From assembly GCF_008710145.1 (NCBI RefSeq), contig NZ_VYKL01000006.1:1-64000 (forward strand): a stretch of DNA of 64,000 nt, given 5' to 3'. Positions within the stretch are counted from its first letter, which is position 1; every line of letters begins with the position of its first letter. The stretch is from Niallia endozanthoxylica. Its GTDB lineage: Bacteria > Bacillota > Bacilli > Bacillales > Cytobacillaceae. The notes beneath the pieces were generated by a model that searched no databases, was not told the origin of the DNA, and saw nothing but the letters and a program-made list of their open reading frames with translations. A program made the translations under genes and the position numbers. Of the stretch, positions 52,577 to 61,586 are shown one piece after another.

Positions 52577-52679
52577 TTAACTTCATTCAGCTGGGTTTAA
52601 TCCCCCACTGAATCGAAGTGGAGAATTTGTGTACCTGTTGCAAGCTTTCGGTACAAAAGCATTTGCTGAATGAAGTTAA
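52577..52679. mobile_element. 103-bp inverted-repeat cassette (MITE-like)
   Basis: TTAACTTCATTCAGC at 52577-52591 is repeated as its exact complement at 52665-52679. The inside has two more hairpins (CCCCCACTGAATCGAAGTGG and TGTACC ... GGTACA). The right repeat overlaps the stop codon of the 150-residue membrane protein. The perfect 15-bp ends and internal hairpins look like a non-autonomous element or a regulatory RNA. Confidence 0.6.
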
Positions 52680-53128
52680 ATAATGCCTTGCCAACGAAGA
52701 ATGATTTCAGCAATAACTGCAGAACCAAGATACGTTCCCAGTAATACACACATGCCGACGATGATACTTCTCCAGCCTAACTTTCTAAAATCTGCCCAAG
52801 AACGGCCGATGGCAATCCCTGCGTAAGCGAGAATCGGTGTACAAATCGCAAGCATGTTCACGTTTGACGTCCACTTGACCACCTGCTCTGAACCTGGTAC
52901 ACCAGGAATCGATACGATAATGGCGATAAGAGAAATGTAGGCAACCGCAGGAATTTGAACCGGAATCATTTTTCCGAGAATTAAACCAACTAATGAAATG
53001 GCTATAAGAACGAGTATACCAGGAATCGCCTCAACAGGCATTACATTGTAGCCAACCCAGTTCCCAACAAGGGTAATCGCTCCAACAATTAATAGAACCA
53101 TAATCCATTCTTGTATATTTTTTAACAT
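52676..53128 (-). CDS. Small membrane subunit of a DUF3100-linked transporter
   Basis: This 150-residue protein has four or five hydrophobic segments. It starts two bases after the DUF3100 stop with GGAGGGG upstream, so the pair is co-translated. Order amidohydrolase-DUF3100-small membrane protein suggests a two-part transporter for the amidohydrolase substrate. The final codon lies in the inverted-repeat cassette. Confidence 0.75.
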   Translation of the reverse strand: MLKNIQEWIMVLLIVGAITLVGNWVGYNVMPVEAIPGILVLIAISLVGLILGKMIPVQIPAVAYISLIAIIVSIPGVPGSEQVVKWTSNVNMLAICTPILAYAGIAIGRSWADFRKLGWRSIIVGMCVLLGTYLGSAVIAEIILRWQGII

Positions 53129-53130
53129 GA

Positions 53131-53952
53131 TTACCCCTCCACATCTGCCTGAACATTGGATGATTTTCTTGCCCGTACTTTTATAAGTATGGAATACAGT
53201 TTCTCTGTTAATGGGAGAGCTAGGAAGATACTGATATATAGCCCAATCCCTGTCGAAATCAGATTACTTGCACCCGCTAAGGCGAGAATATCGGCTTCTA
53301 GTTCAGGAAAGCCGGCTATTAAGGAACCACTTGCTGCTGCCATCATACTTCCGCTTCCTACTCCAGACGCCATGGCAAAGGATAGTGGGTGGAGCGGTGT
53401 AGCACTAGCTAAAATACCTGCAATCAACCCCATGAAGATCGCTCCAAAAACGGTACCAAAAATATAAATAGACATGACTCCTCGGCCTTCAGGAGAGTTT
53501 AGACCAAACTTATCCATAATTAAAGCAACATTAGGTTCACGAGCAATGGAATGGGTCATTCCAATACTTTCACGCTTTAAACCTAAAGCGACTGCTACAG
53601 GCAGTGCGATTAATATCGTACCGAGATTTCCGATTTCTTGGAGAATTAATGCCGGACCCACTTCGATAATCGTTTCAATGGACGGACCAATCGTAACGCC
53701 AAATTTCGCCATTAATAAGCTTACTGCTAAAAAAATAAGAGATTCAGCATTTTTCGATTGCTTTTCTTTTACAACAGGTGTGAAGTATAACCCTAATCCA
53801 ATGACAATGGCATATAACATCGGCAAAAATGTAACAACCCCGACGCCAATCGATACCGATTTGGAGCCAATCATTTCTGTAGCCATTACAACAACTAATA
53901 CAATGAGGTGTAAACGCCAATCTTTCCATAATGAATATTGTTTTTCAGCCAT
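53131..53952 (-). CDS. DUF3100 membrane protein
   Basis: This 273-residue protein has about eight membrane segments and the DUF3100 motifs LGNLGTILIALPVAVALG-like region near residue 120 and HPLSFAMASGVGSGSMMAA near 195. AAAGGAG precedes the ATG. The gene lies 60 bases after the M20 hydrolase gene, so it probably carries the hydrolase's amide-linked substrate or product. Transport function is inference from context and topology. Confidence 0.82.
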   Translation of the reverse strand: MAEKQYSLWKDWRLHLIVLVVVMATEMIGSKSVSIGVGVVTFLPMLYAIVIGLGLYFTPVVKEKQSKNAESLIFLAVSLLMAKFGVTIGPSIETIIEVGPALILQEIGNLGTILIALPVAVALGLKRESIGMTHSIAREPNVALIMDKFGLNSPEGRGVMSIYIFGTVFGAIFMGLIAGILASATPLHPLSFAMASGVGSGSMMAAASGSLIAGFPELEADILALAGASNLISTGIGLYISIFLALPLTEKLYSILIKVRARKSSNVQADVEG

Positions 53953-54013
53953 CTTTTTTGGCTCCTTTCTATGATAATAGAAATTCCCCAGAATCTATTA
54001 GGTTATTTTCTAT

Positions 54014-55192
54014 TTAACTATGATTCTTCATATATTCTATCGTCGCCGTACCAAGCACTTGCGCCGCAATTAATAAGGCTCTTTCATCAATATCAAATTT
54101 CGGATGATGATGTGGATAAGAGCTTTCCCGGCCCGCCTTCTCAGCACCTGTGAAGAAAAAGGTTCCTTTTACATGCTGTAAATAATAGGAAAAATCTTCC
54201 CCTCCCATTTGCGGAGCATATTCTTTCACCGATTCTACGCCTGGAGCCAATCCAGCCACCCTTGCTAAAAGCTCTGTTTCTTCTTTATGATTGACCGTTG
54301 GAGGGTAGCCTCTTGTATAGGTATAGGTATAGTCCGCATCTGAAACAAGGCATGTTCCTTTTGTTACGCGATCAATTTCCTTTTCCACAAACGAACGAAC
54401 CTCTTCTGTAAATGTTCGAACGGTTCCTGTCATAGAGACAGAATCGGCAATAATGTTATACGGATTCTTGGCTTCAATGGAACAAACTGAAACCACTGCT
54501 GTATCTAAGGGGCTTACTTTTCGACTGACAATTTGCTGCAGATTTCCGATTAACTGGCCAGCAATCACAATACTATCCTTTGTCAATTCCGGTTGAGAAC
54601 CATGGCCGCCGTATCCTTGGATTTTAATATCAAATCGATCGGGAGCTGCCATAAATGGACCCGTACGATACCCAATTTCACCTAGCGGACAGGTTGCCCA
54701 AAGATGGGTTCCAAAAATCACATCGACTCCATCGAGACATCCATCTTCAATCATGGCAATCGCACCGCCTGGAGGCAGTTCTTCCGCATGCTGATGAATA
54801 AAAACGACGTTTCCAGGCAAGTCTTCCTGCATTTGATTCAGTACCTTTGCCAGTCCTAAGAGTGATGCGGTATGTCCATCGTGACCACAAGCATGCATCA
54901 CACCATCGACCTTTGACTTATAAGGAACATCATTCTCCTCTTGAATAGGCAATGCATCAAAATCTGCCCGTAGTGCAACGGTCGGCCCAGGCTTTCCTCC
55001 CTTTAGAGTAGCGACAACTCCTCGTCCGCCTACACCTGTACGAACTTCATGTCCTAATTTCTCGTGGAACCTAGCAATGTATTTAGGCGTTTCGACTTCC
55101 TCAAAGGATAATTCAGGATGCTGGTGAAGATGGCGTCTGATTTCTACCATTTCCCCATATTCCTGTTCTAAAAGTTGATATAATTTTTCCAC
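54014..55192 (-). CDS. M20-family metal-dependent amidohydrolase
   Basis: This 392-residue enzyme has the di-metal M20D layout: HACGHDGHTASLL near residue 99, HQHAEELPPGGA near 133, GGEDFSYY near 345 and a final HHHPKFD near 370, all metal-site regions. Such enzymes hydrolyse N-acyl amino acids, hippurate, indole-acetyl or p-aminobenzoyl-glutamate conjugates. GTG start with GGAGG at 9 bases. It is the first gene of the transporter cluster. Confidence 0.93.
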   Translation of the reverse strand: MEKLYQLLEQEYGEMVEIRRHLHQHPELSFEEVETPKYIARFHEKLGHEVRTGVGGRGVVATLKGGKPGPTVALRADFDALPIQEENDVPYKSKVDGVMHACGHDGHTASLLGLAKVLNQMQEDLPGNVVFIHQHAEELPPGGAIAMIEDGCLDGVDVIFGTHLWATCPLGEIGYRTGPFMAAPDRFDIKIQGYGGHGSQPELTKDSIVIAGQLIGNLQQIVSRKVSPLDTAVVSVCSIEAKNPYNIIADSVSMTGTVRTFTEEVRSFVEKEIDRVTKGTCLVSDADYTYTYTRGYPPTVNHKEETELLARVAGLAPGVESVKEYAPQMGGEDFSYYLQHVKGTFFFTGAEKAGRESSYPHHHPKFDIDERALLIAAQVLGTATIEYMKNHS

Positions 55193-55626
55193 TCTCTTTT
55201 ACCTCCCCTTGTTCTAATTTTTAAAAAATTCACAATAAATAAGGTCTAATTTCGGTTATGTCCCTAATTATACGTACAGACTTTATTTTCAGTCAATAAT
55301 ATTTTTAGAAATGTCAATAATTTTTGTGCATAAGGAAAGGTCTATTGTACTTTATGGATGGACAATAGAGTGCAGTGGATCGGCTGATTATTAGGGATAA
55401 ACTCCTCGTTCCATCAAGAAAAAAATAAAAGAAAGCTCTGCGAGAAGATAGAATCTCTGCAGAACTTTCCTTGTTAATTTTTTATATTTGAACCTTATTT
55501 TACTATATCTTTTTATTCTTCACTTTTTAATTTTATAACTGGTGCGAGGTGCCTGCCGTGTTATTTCTTCCGATATCTTCGACCGTTCGAATGACTTGCT
55601 TCGATTAATGAACCCCCGTGTCGCGC
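55193..55626. other. Gap upstream of the amidohydrolase operon
   Basis: No gene is seen. The promoter of the amidohydrolase operon must lie near 55200-55320 (AT-rich). The rest holds hairpin B5 and a GGTGCGAGGTGCCTGCC-type intergenic fragment. Confidence 0.5.
55431..55470 (+). repeat. Hairpin repeat family B, copy 5
   Basis: GAAAGCTCTGCGAGA pairs with TCTCTGCAGAACTTTC. It lies between two minus-strand genes yet has the same orientation as all other copies. Confidence 0.7.
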
Positions 55627-56643
55627 TTAGATTTTTGACTTTCCTAAGATATAAGGGAAGTCTTTTCTTATAAAATAAGCTACAGGTGCAATGCTTATAA
55701 TGGAAATAACCGTATAAATGGTTCCAATCAAAATACTGATTATCAATGATTCAGTGTCCAAAAGCTTTTTGAATACCATATCTAGTATACTAAAGACAAT
55801 ACTTTGATGCAGTGCCAGGTAAATGAGAGAGTTTTGACCTATATACTGAAAAACTGCATTCGCTCTGATCTTCTGCACGGCAATGAGGAAAGCAATAATA
55901 CCTGAAAATGCTGAAATGACAAACAACACATAATTACCATATTGACTCTCATACATATCAATCCTTTCACCCGAAAGCTGATAGTTAACATATCCAGTCA
56001 ACATATTAAGGAAACAAAAAATCAGTAATACCTTTAGATTGATAAACCGACTTAATTTCTCTGTGCTGTCTTTATACATATAACCCACACCGAGAAAAAG
56101 AACCGCCATACTAGCGGCATCGATATTCCAAGGCAATGGTGTTTCTAAAAATTCACTATACAAATAACCGATAAGAGACGAAATAATGAGTGCAATAGCA
56201 ACGAATAGATTATTTTTGAGCCTTGTTTGTATGAAATAAAACAACAGTTCAGTTATAAATAGACATGTTAGGAACCAAAGCGCCCCACTATGAACAGTCC
56301 AGTCTGTATTTCTTTCCCCAATGATTGTACCTAGTAATGGTTTAAACAAACTGCCAGAATAATCGGTATCCCCCATTTTATATCTAAATAGAAACCAAAC
56401 ATATACGATAAGGGAGAAAGAAAAATAGGGGATAATCAGGGATTTAAATTTGCTGGTAAAAAAAGCTGAAAAACGTTGATACTTAGCTGGTGAAAACAGA
56501 TAGCCTGATAAGAAAAAAAATAAAGGCATGTGAAAGGTATATATGTAAGCCTTTAGCGGCTTCGGAATGTGATCATGAGCAAAAATCACTAATACCATCC
56601 CAATTCCTTTCCCCATATCTAGCCATTCCAATCTCCTCTTCAC
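55627..56643 (-). CDS. Acyltransferase 3-family membrane protein
   Basis: This 338-residue protein has about ten membrane segments and the family start RLEWLDMGKGIGMVLVIFAHDH with the catalytic His, followed by YTFHMPLFFFLSGYLF, typical of fucose 4-O-acetylase-like O-acyltransferases that modify surface sugars. GTG start with AAGGAGGG at 6 bases. It is monocistronic. Confidence 0.9.
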   Translation of the reverse strand: MKRRLEWLDMGKGIGMVLVIFAHDHIPKPLKAYIYTFHMPLFFFLSGYLFSPAKYQRFSAFFTSKFKSLIIPYFSFSLIVYVWFLFRYKMGDTDYSGSLFKPLLGTIIGERNTDWTVHSGALWFLTCLFITELLFYFIQTRLKNNLFVAIALIISSLIGYLYSEFLETPLPWNIDAASMAVLFLGVGYMYKDSTEKLSRFINLKVLLIFCFLNMLTGYVNYQLSGERIDMYESQYGNYVLFVISAFSGIIAFLIAVQKIRANAVFQYIGQNSLIYLALHQSIVFSILDMVFKKLLDTESLIISILIGTIYTVISIISIAPVAYFIRKDFPYILGKSKI

Positions 56644-56768
56644 AAAAGGCCCTCCTTAATAATCAAACCAACCCAGCTTGTTATTAACTTTTATTATTGC
56701 CCCTTCATTAGTAAATATTGCTTCTTTTTTATCTATGATCTAGGAAAGGCCTCGGGGACGGTTCGAAG

Positions 56769-56898
56769 CTGCTGAAAAAGTCCATGAAAGAAAATAAGGC
56801 ATTGATTACTTACTATATGTAGATAATCAATGCCTTTTATTTCCTGTATATTGATGACACTTCTCATCCATTGTTCAAAGTGAACACTTTTTCAGCAG
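56769..56898. mobile_element. 130-bp MITE-like element inside a family A repeat
   Basis: CTGCTGAAAAAGT at 56769-56781 and its complement at 56886-56898 form perfect 13-bp terminal inverted repeats. Inside is an 11-bp stem (GGCATTGATTA with TAATCAATGCC). The flanks GGGGACGGTTC and CGGACGGTTC repeat each other, so the element has split a family A palindrome. The termini resemble those of IS1182-like elements; this is inference. Confidence 0.7.
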
Positions 56899-56930
56899 TC
56901 TCGGACGGTTCTGATGTTTCCCTACCCCAG

Positions 56931-57848
56931 TTATGCTGACTCAATCGAGTTGATTAGGTCTTTCATTTTGTTTGCTGATTTTTGCAGGAGCTCTTTTTCT
57001 TCTGTTGTGATGTCTAATTGTAATACCTCTCGAACGCCTGAGCGGTCGACGATGGATGGGACACCAAGGTAAACATCTGAAATGCCGTGATAATCTGTCA
57101 GCAGTGTGGAGATATTTAGTACAGCCCCTTCATCCCTAAGGATAGCAGTACAAATCCGATCAAGGGCTAAGGCAATGGCATAATAGGTGGAGCCTTTTGT
57201 ATTGATGATCTGGTAGGCTGCATCTCTTGTGTTGGTGAAAATATATTCTTTTGTGTTCTCCGCCAATTCTATTTCGGAACCGGCAACGTTCGCAAGACTC
57301 CACAATGGAACCTCCGAATCACCATGCTCTCCAACGATATGGGCATGAACACTGCGGGGGTCAATGTTTAGATTTTGTCCGAGCAAATAGCGAAAACGTG
57401 CGCTGTCCAATAATGTACCGGACCCAATGATTCGTTCCACAGGCCAGCCGGATTTTTTCCATGAAAAATAACTCATAATATCAACAGGGTTTGTCGCAAT
57501 TAACAGAATCCCATCGTTATTATACTTTAAGACCTCGCCGATGATACTTTCATAAATCCCAACATTCCGCTTCAGCAATTCAACCCGCGACTCTCCTGGT
57601 TTCTGTGCAGAACCGGCTGTAATAATGATAATATCCGCATCCTCACAGTCTTTATAGGATCCTGCCCAAACCTTGGTCCGTCCAATAAATGGCATCCCAT
57701 GATTCATATCCAATGCATCGCCAATCGCCTTATCCACATTAGCATCTATTAGAACCAGTTCATCCATACGTTGTCTGAGAAGCAATGTATAGGCTGTAGT
57801 AGAACCCACAGCTCCAACACCAATCACAACAATTTTTGTTTTTTTCAT
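56931..57848 (-). CDS. ldh: L-lactate dehydrogenase
   Basis: This 305-residue enzyme reduces pyruvate to L-lactate with NADH. The nucleotide loop GVGAVGSTTA, the substrate-specificity Gln in SAQKPGESR (malate enzymes have Arg there), catalytic Arg/Asp in DSARFRYLL and catalytic His in VGEHGDSE are present. The ATG at 57848 follows AAGGAG. It is 28 bases behind a formate/nitrite-type channel gene, in the same operon. Confidence 0.94.
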   Translation of the reverse strand: MKKTKIVVIGVGAVGSTTAYTLLLRQRMDELVLIDANVDKAIGDALDMNHGMPFIGRTKVWAGSYKDCEDADIIIITAGSAQKPGESRVELLKRNVGIYESIIGEVLKYNNDGILLIATNPVDIMSYFSWKKSGWPVERIIGSGTLLDSARFRYLLGQNLNIDPRSVHAHIVGEHGDSEVPLWSLANVAGSEIELAENTKEYIFTNTRDAAYQIINTKGSTYYAIALALDRICTAILRDEGAVLNISTLLTDYHGISDVYLGVPSIVDRSGVREVLQLDITTEEKELLQKSANKMKDLINSIESA

Positions 57849-57876
57849 GATAAAAAACACTCCTTGCTAAAAATAG

Positions 57877-58656
57877 TTAATCTTCTAAGAATGGCTTATT
57901 AACGTAGTAATACATTACTGCCATCAAGAATCCTCCGCCAATTAAATTCCCAATGGTGACAGGGACTAAATTATGTATCACACCCTCCCATGATATGGTA
58001 TGAGGATGATCGACAACGAGCGCAATCGCGAACGTACACATATTAGCAATGCTATGTTCATAACCAGAAATGAAAAAGCAGAAGACAAATAGCATCATCG
58101 CGAACATCTTCGCCCCATTCTCCTGAAAAAACATCGGAATGAAGAAAGCCAAACACACTAGCCAATTACATAAAATTCCCCGAAAAAACAGTTCCATTGT
58201 AGGAACATGCATTTTCTTTTCCACCACACTGAGAAGGAAACCATTTACGGAATGGTCGGCAAACAGCCCCGTCATAAAGATAAATCCTGCAAAGACAGCT
58301 GCCCCCAGTATATTCCCGAGATAACTGGACATCCAAAGGAGCACCACTTGAACCCATTTCATCTTTCTCCTTAGGGCCGCATAGGTATAGTAAAAGGTAT
58401 TTCCCGTGAACAAATCACCGCCGCCGTACGCAATTAAGATGATTGCTGCCCCAAAAGTGATAGCGGCCATTGGATAGGTGAAAGGGGAATGCTCCACATA
58501 AAAGTAATTCCCTGTTTTAAAAGCAACAATCACCCCAAAGCCAATAAACATACTGGACAGAGCGGCTCTTGCAAGGTAACGAATAAAACTGTTACGGAAG
58601 ATCATCAGCTTCTTAAGTGCCAACTCTTCCACTTTCGACAAACCACTCATTTCCAT
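57877..58656 (-). CDS. Formate/nitrite transporter (FNT) family channel
   Basis: This protein of about 259 residues has six membrane segments and the FNT signatures FRGILCNWLVCLA near residue 155 and FISGYEHSIANM near 195 with the pore His. FNT proteins pass formate, nitrite, hydrosulfide or lactate. Being in an operon with ldh suggests that it exports lactate. The ATG at 58656 follows GAGGTG; starts at 58650 or 58677 are possible. Confidence 0.92.
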   Translation of the reverse strand: MEMSGLSKVEELALKKLMIFRNSFIRYLARAALSSMFIGFGVIVAFKTGNYFYVEHSPFTYPMAAITFGAAIILIAYGGGDLFTGNTFYYTYAALRRKMKWVQVVLLWMSSYLGNILGAAVFAGFIFMTGLFADHSVNGFLLSVVEKKMHVPTMELFFRGILCNWLVCLAFFIPMFFQENGAKMFAMMLFVFCFFISGYEHSIANMCTFAIALVVDHPHTISWEGVIHNLVPVTIGNLIGGGFLMAVMYYYVNKPFLED

Positions 58657-58825
58657 AGACCAACTCTCACCTCTCAAAACTGCTTGCTTTATACCGTTCC
58701 TACTTAACCTTTCCTATTATTCTTCCCCTTTTCCAATTTATTCATGAGAAACATAGCGTCGGTTGTCATGCTTCTTCCATAAAAAAGAGAAAATCCCCGA
58801 AAAGCTCCATTTTTAATAAAATAAA

Positions 58826-58871
58826 AAAGGAAGCAGATCCTCTACCTCTAGCAGCTGACCTACTTCCTTTC
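58826..58871 (-). terminator. Terminator after the VOC gene
   Basis: AAAAGGAAG and CTTCCTTTC arms pair, with further pairing inside; runs of A and T lie on both sides. It is 95 bases after the VOC stop. Confidence 0.6.
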
Positions 58872-58965
58872 TTTTTTAAATGGACTTGTTGTAAAAGCTC
58901 TATTTGACTCTTGTAACCTTTTTTCTAAAAAAGGGTTGAAGCGCGGTCCCTTTGTCCCCGGTCAT

Positions 58966-59364
58966 TTAAAGCTCTTTTTGATCGACGTTTAGTTCAATCA
59001 AATTACCATCTGGGTCGGCACAGAAAATTTGTGCGAACCCGCTTTTTCCGTATCGTTTTTCAAGGATTTCTACCTCATTCTGTTTTAACCAGGTAAGAGT
59101 GTCATAGTAGTTCTCGACTCTAAGGGCAAAATGACCTTCTCTGCTTGATAAGTGTTTATCCTGACGAATCGTCTGTGAAGAAGGATCCACAATCAAGTGG
59201 AGTTGCTGTCCCTCTATTTCATACCAGGCACCTGGAAAATCAAAGTCGGGACGCGGTATTTCTTTTAAACATAGCTTATTGCTATAGAAATCTTTAGCTT
59301 TTTCCAAATCCGTAACCGTAAGACTTACATGATGGAGGTATTTATATGTAATCAAAACCTTCAC
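58966..59364 (-). CDS. Glyoxalase/VOC-family protein
   Basis: This 132-residue protein has the two beta-alpha-beta-beta-beta units of the VOC fold, starting YLHHVSLTVTDLEKAKDFY and ending IFCADPDGNLIELN with the metal-site Glu. Likely a small dioxygenase or glyoxalase-like enzyme or binding protein. The start (GTG 59364) has a weak ribosome site. Confidence 0.85.
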   Translation of the reverse strand: MKVLITYKYLHHVSLTVTDLEKAKDFYSNKLCLKEIPRPDFDFPGAWYEIEGQQLHLIVDPSSQTIRQDKHLSSREGHFALRVENYYDTLTWLKQNEVEILEKRYGKSGFAQIFCADPDGNLIELNVDQKEL

Positions 59365-59487
59365 TTCTTTCCAGTTATTTATTATTTACTAATTTTTCCA
59401 GGTGTCAAATGACGCAGCAGCTGCAAATCAAGCCGCAACTTTTAGAAAGTGAAAAGAGAAGGGAGCCCGCAGACTCCCTTTTGAACA

Positions 59488-60921
59488 TCAATGCGGCGAA
59501 TTCATTGAACTATGATTGACAACCACACGACGGATGAAAAATGCGATAGCTAGACCTATTAGCGTCACAATCATGGCGAACAAGAACACGTTCTGTGAAC
59601 CGAGTGTCATCGCGTTAGCCATCTCTGTCTGTTTACTCGGAGCAGGGGAGTTGTGCAAATAATTCTCCATACCGCTCGTAAGAATGATAATCGCAACGGC
59701 TGTGCCGATTGCGCCTGCGACCTGCTGCAGCGTGTTCATCACTGCCGTACCGTGTGGGTATAGCTCCGGCGGCAACTGGTTCAAGCCGTTTGTCTGCGCC
59801 GGCATCCAAACCATGGAGATACCAATCATTAGTCCGATATGCAATAGGACAATAAAAGCAACGGAAGACTCGATTGAGATGTGGGAGAAAAACCATAACA
59901 TGACTGCTACCATGACCAGACCTGGAATCACAAGCCACTTTGGACCATACTTGTCGAACAAGCGTCCCATGCGCGGCGACAGCATACCGTTCAGCGCGCT
60001 GCCCGGCAACAGCATAAGTCCTGCGGCGAACGCAGACAGTCTCATACCATTCTGAAGAAACATGGGAAGAATAATCATGCTTGACAAGATAATCATCATA
60101 CAAGAGAGTACCATTAATAGCCCCACATTATACATTGGATACTTAAGGACACGCAAATCCATCATCGGTTCGCGCATAAATATCTGCCGCAGAGCAAACA
60201 AAACGAGCGCAACCACTCCAACGACAATGGAAGTGACCACAACTGTGCTCGTTATACTTTCCACTCCTTCACCAGCCTTGCTGAAGCCAAAGACAACACC
60301 ACCAAAGCCAATCGTTGATAATACGACAGACAATAGATCGATGCGGGGCTTTGTGATGTCGGTGACGTTCTCTAAATACTTAAGTCCCACTAACAGACCA
60401 AGGATTAAAAATGGAAGTGATATCCAGAAGATGTAGTGCCAGTTTAAATATTCGATTAGAATACCTGCGATAGTCGGACCTGTTGCGGGTGCAAACATAA
60501 TAACGAGTCCGACAAAGCCCATGGCTGCCCCGCGCTTCTCCGGTGGATACACGACAAGGATTGTATTAAACATAAGCGGAAGCAGCAGCCCCATGCCGGC
60601 CGCCTGTAGAACGCGTGCGATCATAAGCATTTCGAAATTGAACGCAAGCGCAGCAATCAACGTACCGATGATTGAGCTTGTAAGCGAACCGATAAACAAT
60701 TGCCTAGTGGTAAACCATTGTAGCAGCAACCCAGTCAACGGCATCAGAATACCAAGAGTAAGCAGGAACCCCGTAGTCAACCACTGAGCGGTTGCAGCTG
60801 AAATTTGGAACACGTCCATTAAATTACTGATTGCAATATTAAGAGCCGTCTCGCTGAACATACCAACGAAACCACAGATAAGTAACGACGCCATAATGGC
60901 GCGAGTATTGTATTGCTTCAT
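59488..60921 (-). CDS. MFS multidrug exporter of the DHA2 (14-TM) family
   Basis: This 477-residue protein has fourteen membrane segments and DHA2 motifs (GFLLTLGILMPLTGLLLQWF, RVLQAAGMGLLLPLMFNTI and the motif C region FAPATGPTIAGILIEYLNW). It resembles LmrB/EmrB-type drug:H+ antiporters. The ATG at 60921 or 60933 is possible. The terminal cytoplasmic tail is short. No adjacent TetR regulator is seen. Confidence 0.92.
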   Translation of the reverse strand: MKQYNTRAIMASLLICGFVGMFSETALNIAISNLMDVFQISAATAQWLTTGFLLTLGILMPLTGLLLQWFTTRQLFIGSLTSSIIGTLIAALAFNFEMLMIARVLQAAGMGLLLPLMFNTILVVYPPEKRGAAMGFVGLVIMFAPATGPTIAGILIEYLNWHYIFWISLPFLILGLLVGLKYLENVTDITKPRIDLLSVVLSTIGFGGVVFGFSKAGEGVESITSTVVVTSIVVGVVALVLFALRQIFMREPMMDLRVLKYPMYNVGLLMVLSCMMIILSSMIILPMFLQNGMRLSAFAAGLMLLPGSALNGMLSPRMGRLFDKYGPKWLVIPGLVMVAVMLWFFSHISIESSVAFIVLLHIGLMIGISMVWMPAQTNGLNQLPPELYPHGTAVMNTLQQVAGAIGTAVAIIILTSGMENYLHNSPAPSKQTEMANAMTLGSQNVFLFAMIVTLIGLAIAFFIRRVVVNHSSMNSPH

Positions 60922-61150
60922 TCTCCCTCTCATTCCCCTTTACTAATTAAATGGTCCACAGGGACAGACCCTCGGCCAACGATGAACCTGTTGAATCACC
61001 CTCTTGAATATATTCCCATTATCCCGAATAATTGTCTTCACGATAAAATGATTCAGCGCTTTAGGTTTTAATAATATTTCATCTCTATCTACTTTGTCTA
61101 TTAATGGGTACTGTAATGAACATTTTCCCAATTTCATGATCAGAAATGAA

Positions 61151-61191
61151 GAAAAGCTCTATGCTAATATAGATTTTCTATAGAACTTTCC
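61151..61191 (+). repeat. Hairpin repeat family B, copy 6
   Basis: GAAAAGCTCTATGC... pairs imperfectly with ...TCTATAGAACTTTC. It is the most divergent copy and lies between divergent genes. Confidence 0.6.
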
Positions 61192-61390
61192 CTGTTTATT
61201 TTTATACATGCTGCACAAACCTCAAAGTCTCTTATTATTCTTTCTTTCACTCATTTTCTAACTGGGACGCGGGACTGACCTGTCCACATGAACCTCTTAG
61301 TCTTCATTTTACTAGTTTTTACCTACCTGCCCTCCTTTGACTTTCAACGTTTATAACGTTATAATAGTAATAACTAAATGAACGTGATCC

Positions 61391-61508
61391 TCTAAAGGGG
61401 AGTAGCTTTTATAACAAAGTCGTCATTCCGGGATGAGAGTCCCCGGCTTTGTTGGCAATATCCATTGCTAGCGAGACCTTTACCAGTATAGATGGTAAAG
61501 GTCTTTTT
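61391..61508 (+). promoter_or_regulatory. yybP-ykoY manganese riboswitch with terminator
   Basis: The conserved core AAAGGGGAGTAGC at 61395 and GCTAGCGAGACCTTTACC at 61467-61484 are characteristic of the yybP-ykoY Mn2+ riboswitch. The 3' strand GACCTTTACC can pair either with the aptamer start (AAAGG) or with GGTAAAGGTC at 61494-61503 to make a terminator followed by TTTTTCTTTT. This is the usual expression platform in which Mn2+ favours read-through. Confidence 0.9.
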
Positions 61509-61515
61509 CTTTTAC

Positions 61516-61547
61516 AGGCCTTTACTACTAGTAGTAAAGGCCTTTTC
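61516..61547 (+). terminator. Second terminator-like palindrome after the riboswitch
   Basis: AGGCCTTTACTAC and GTAGTAAAGGCCT form a perfect 28-bp palindrome followed by TTTC. It repeats the CTTTAC core of the riboswitch terminator and would add a second stop before the PAP2 gene. Confidence 0.75.
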
Positions 61548-61586
61548 ACTTTCAGGGAAGTAAGAAATAGATTGGAGTGATAAACA

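Noticed and set aside
60943..61137. 64-codon minus-strand frame before the MFS gene
   Set aside because: It has no clear ribosome site and its C-terminus is made of the GGGACAGACCC-type intergenic repeat; at best a remnant of a truncated gene.
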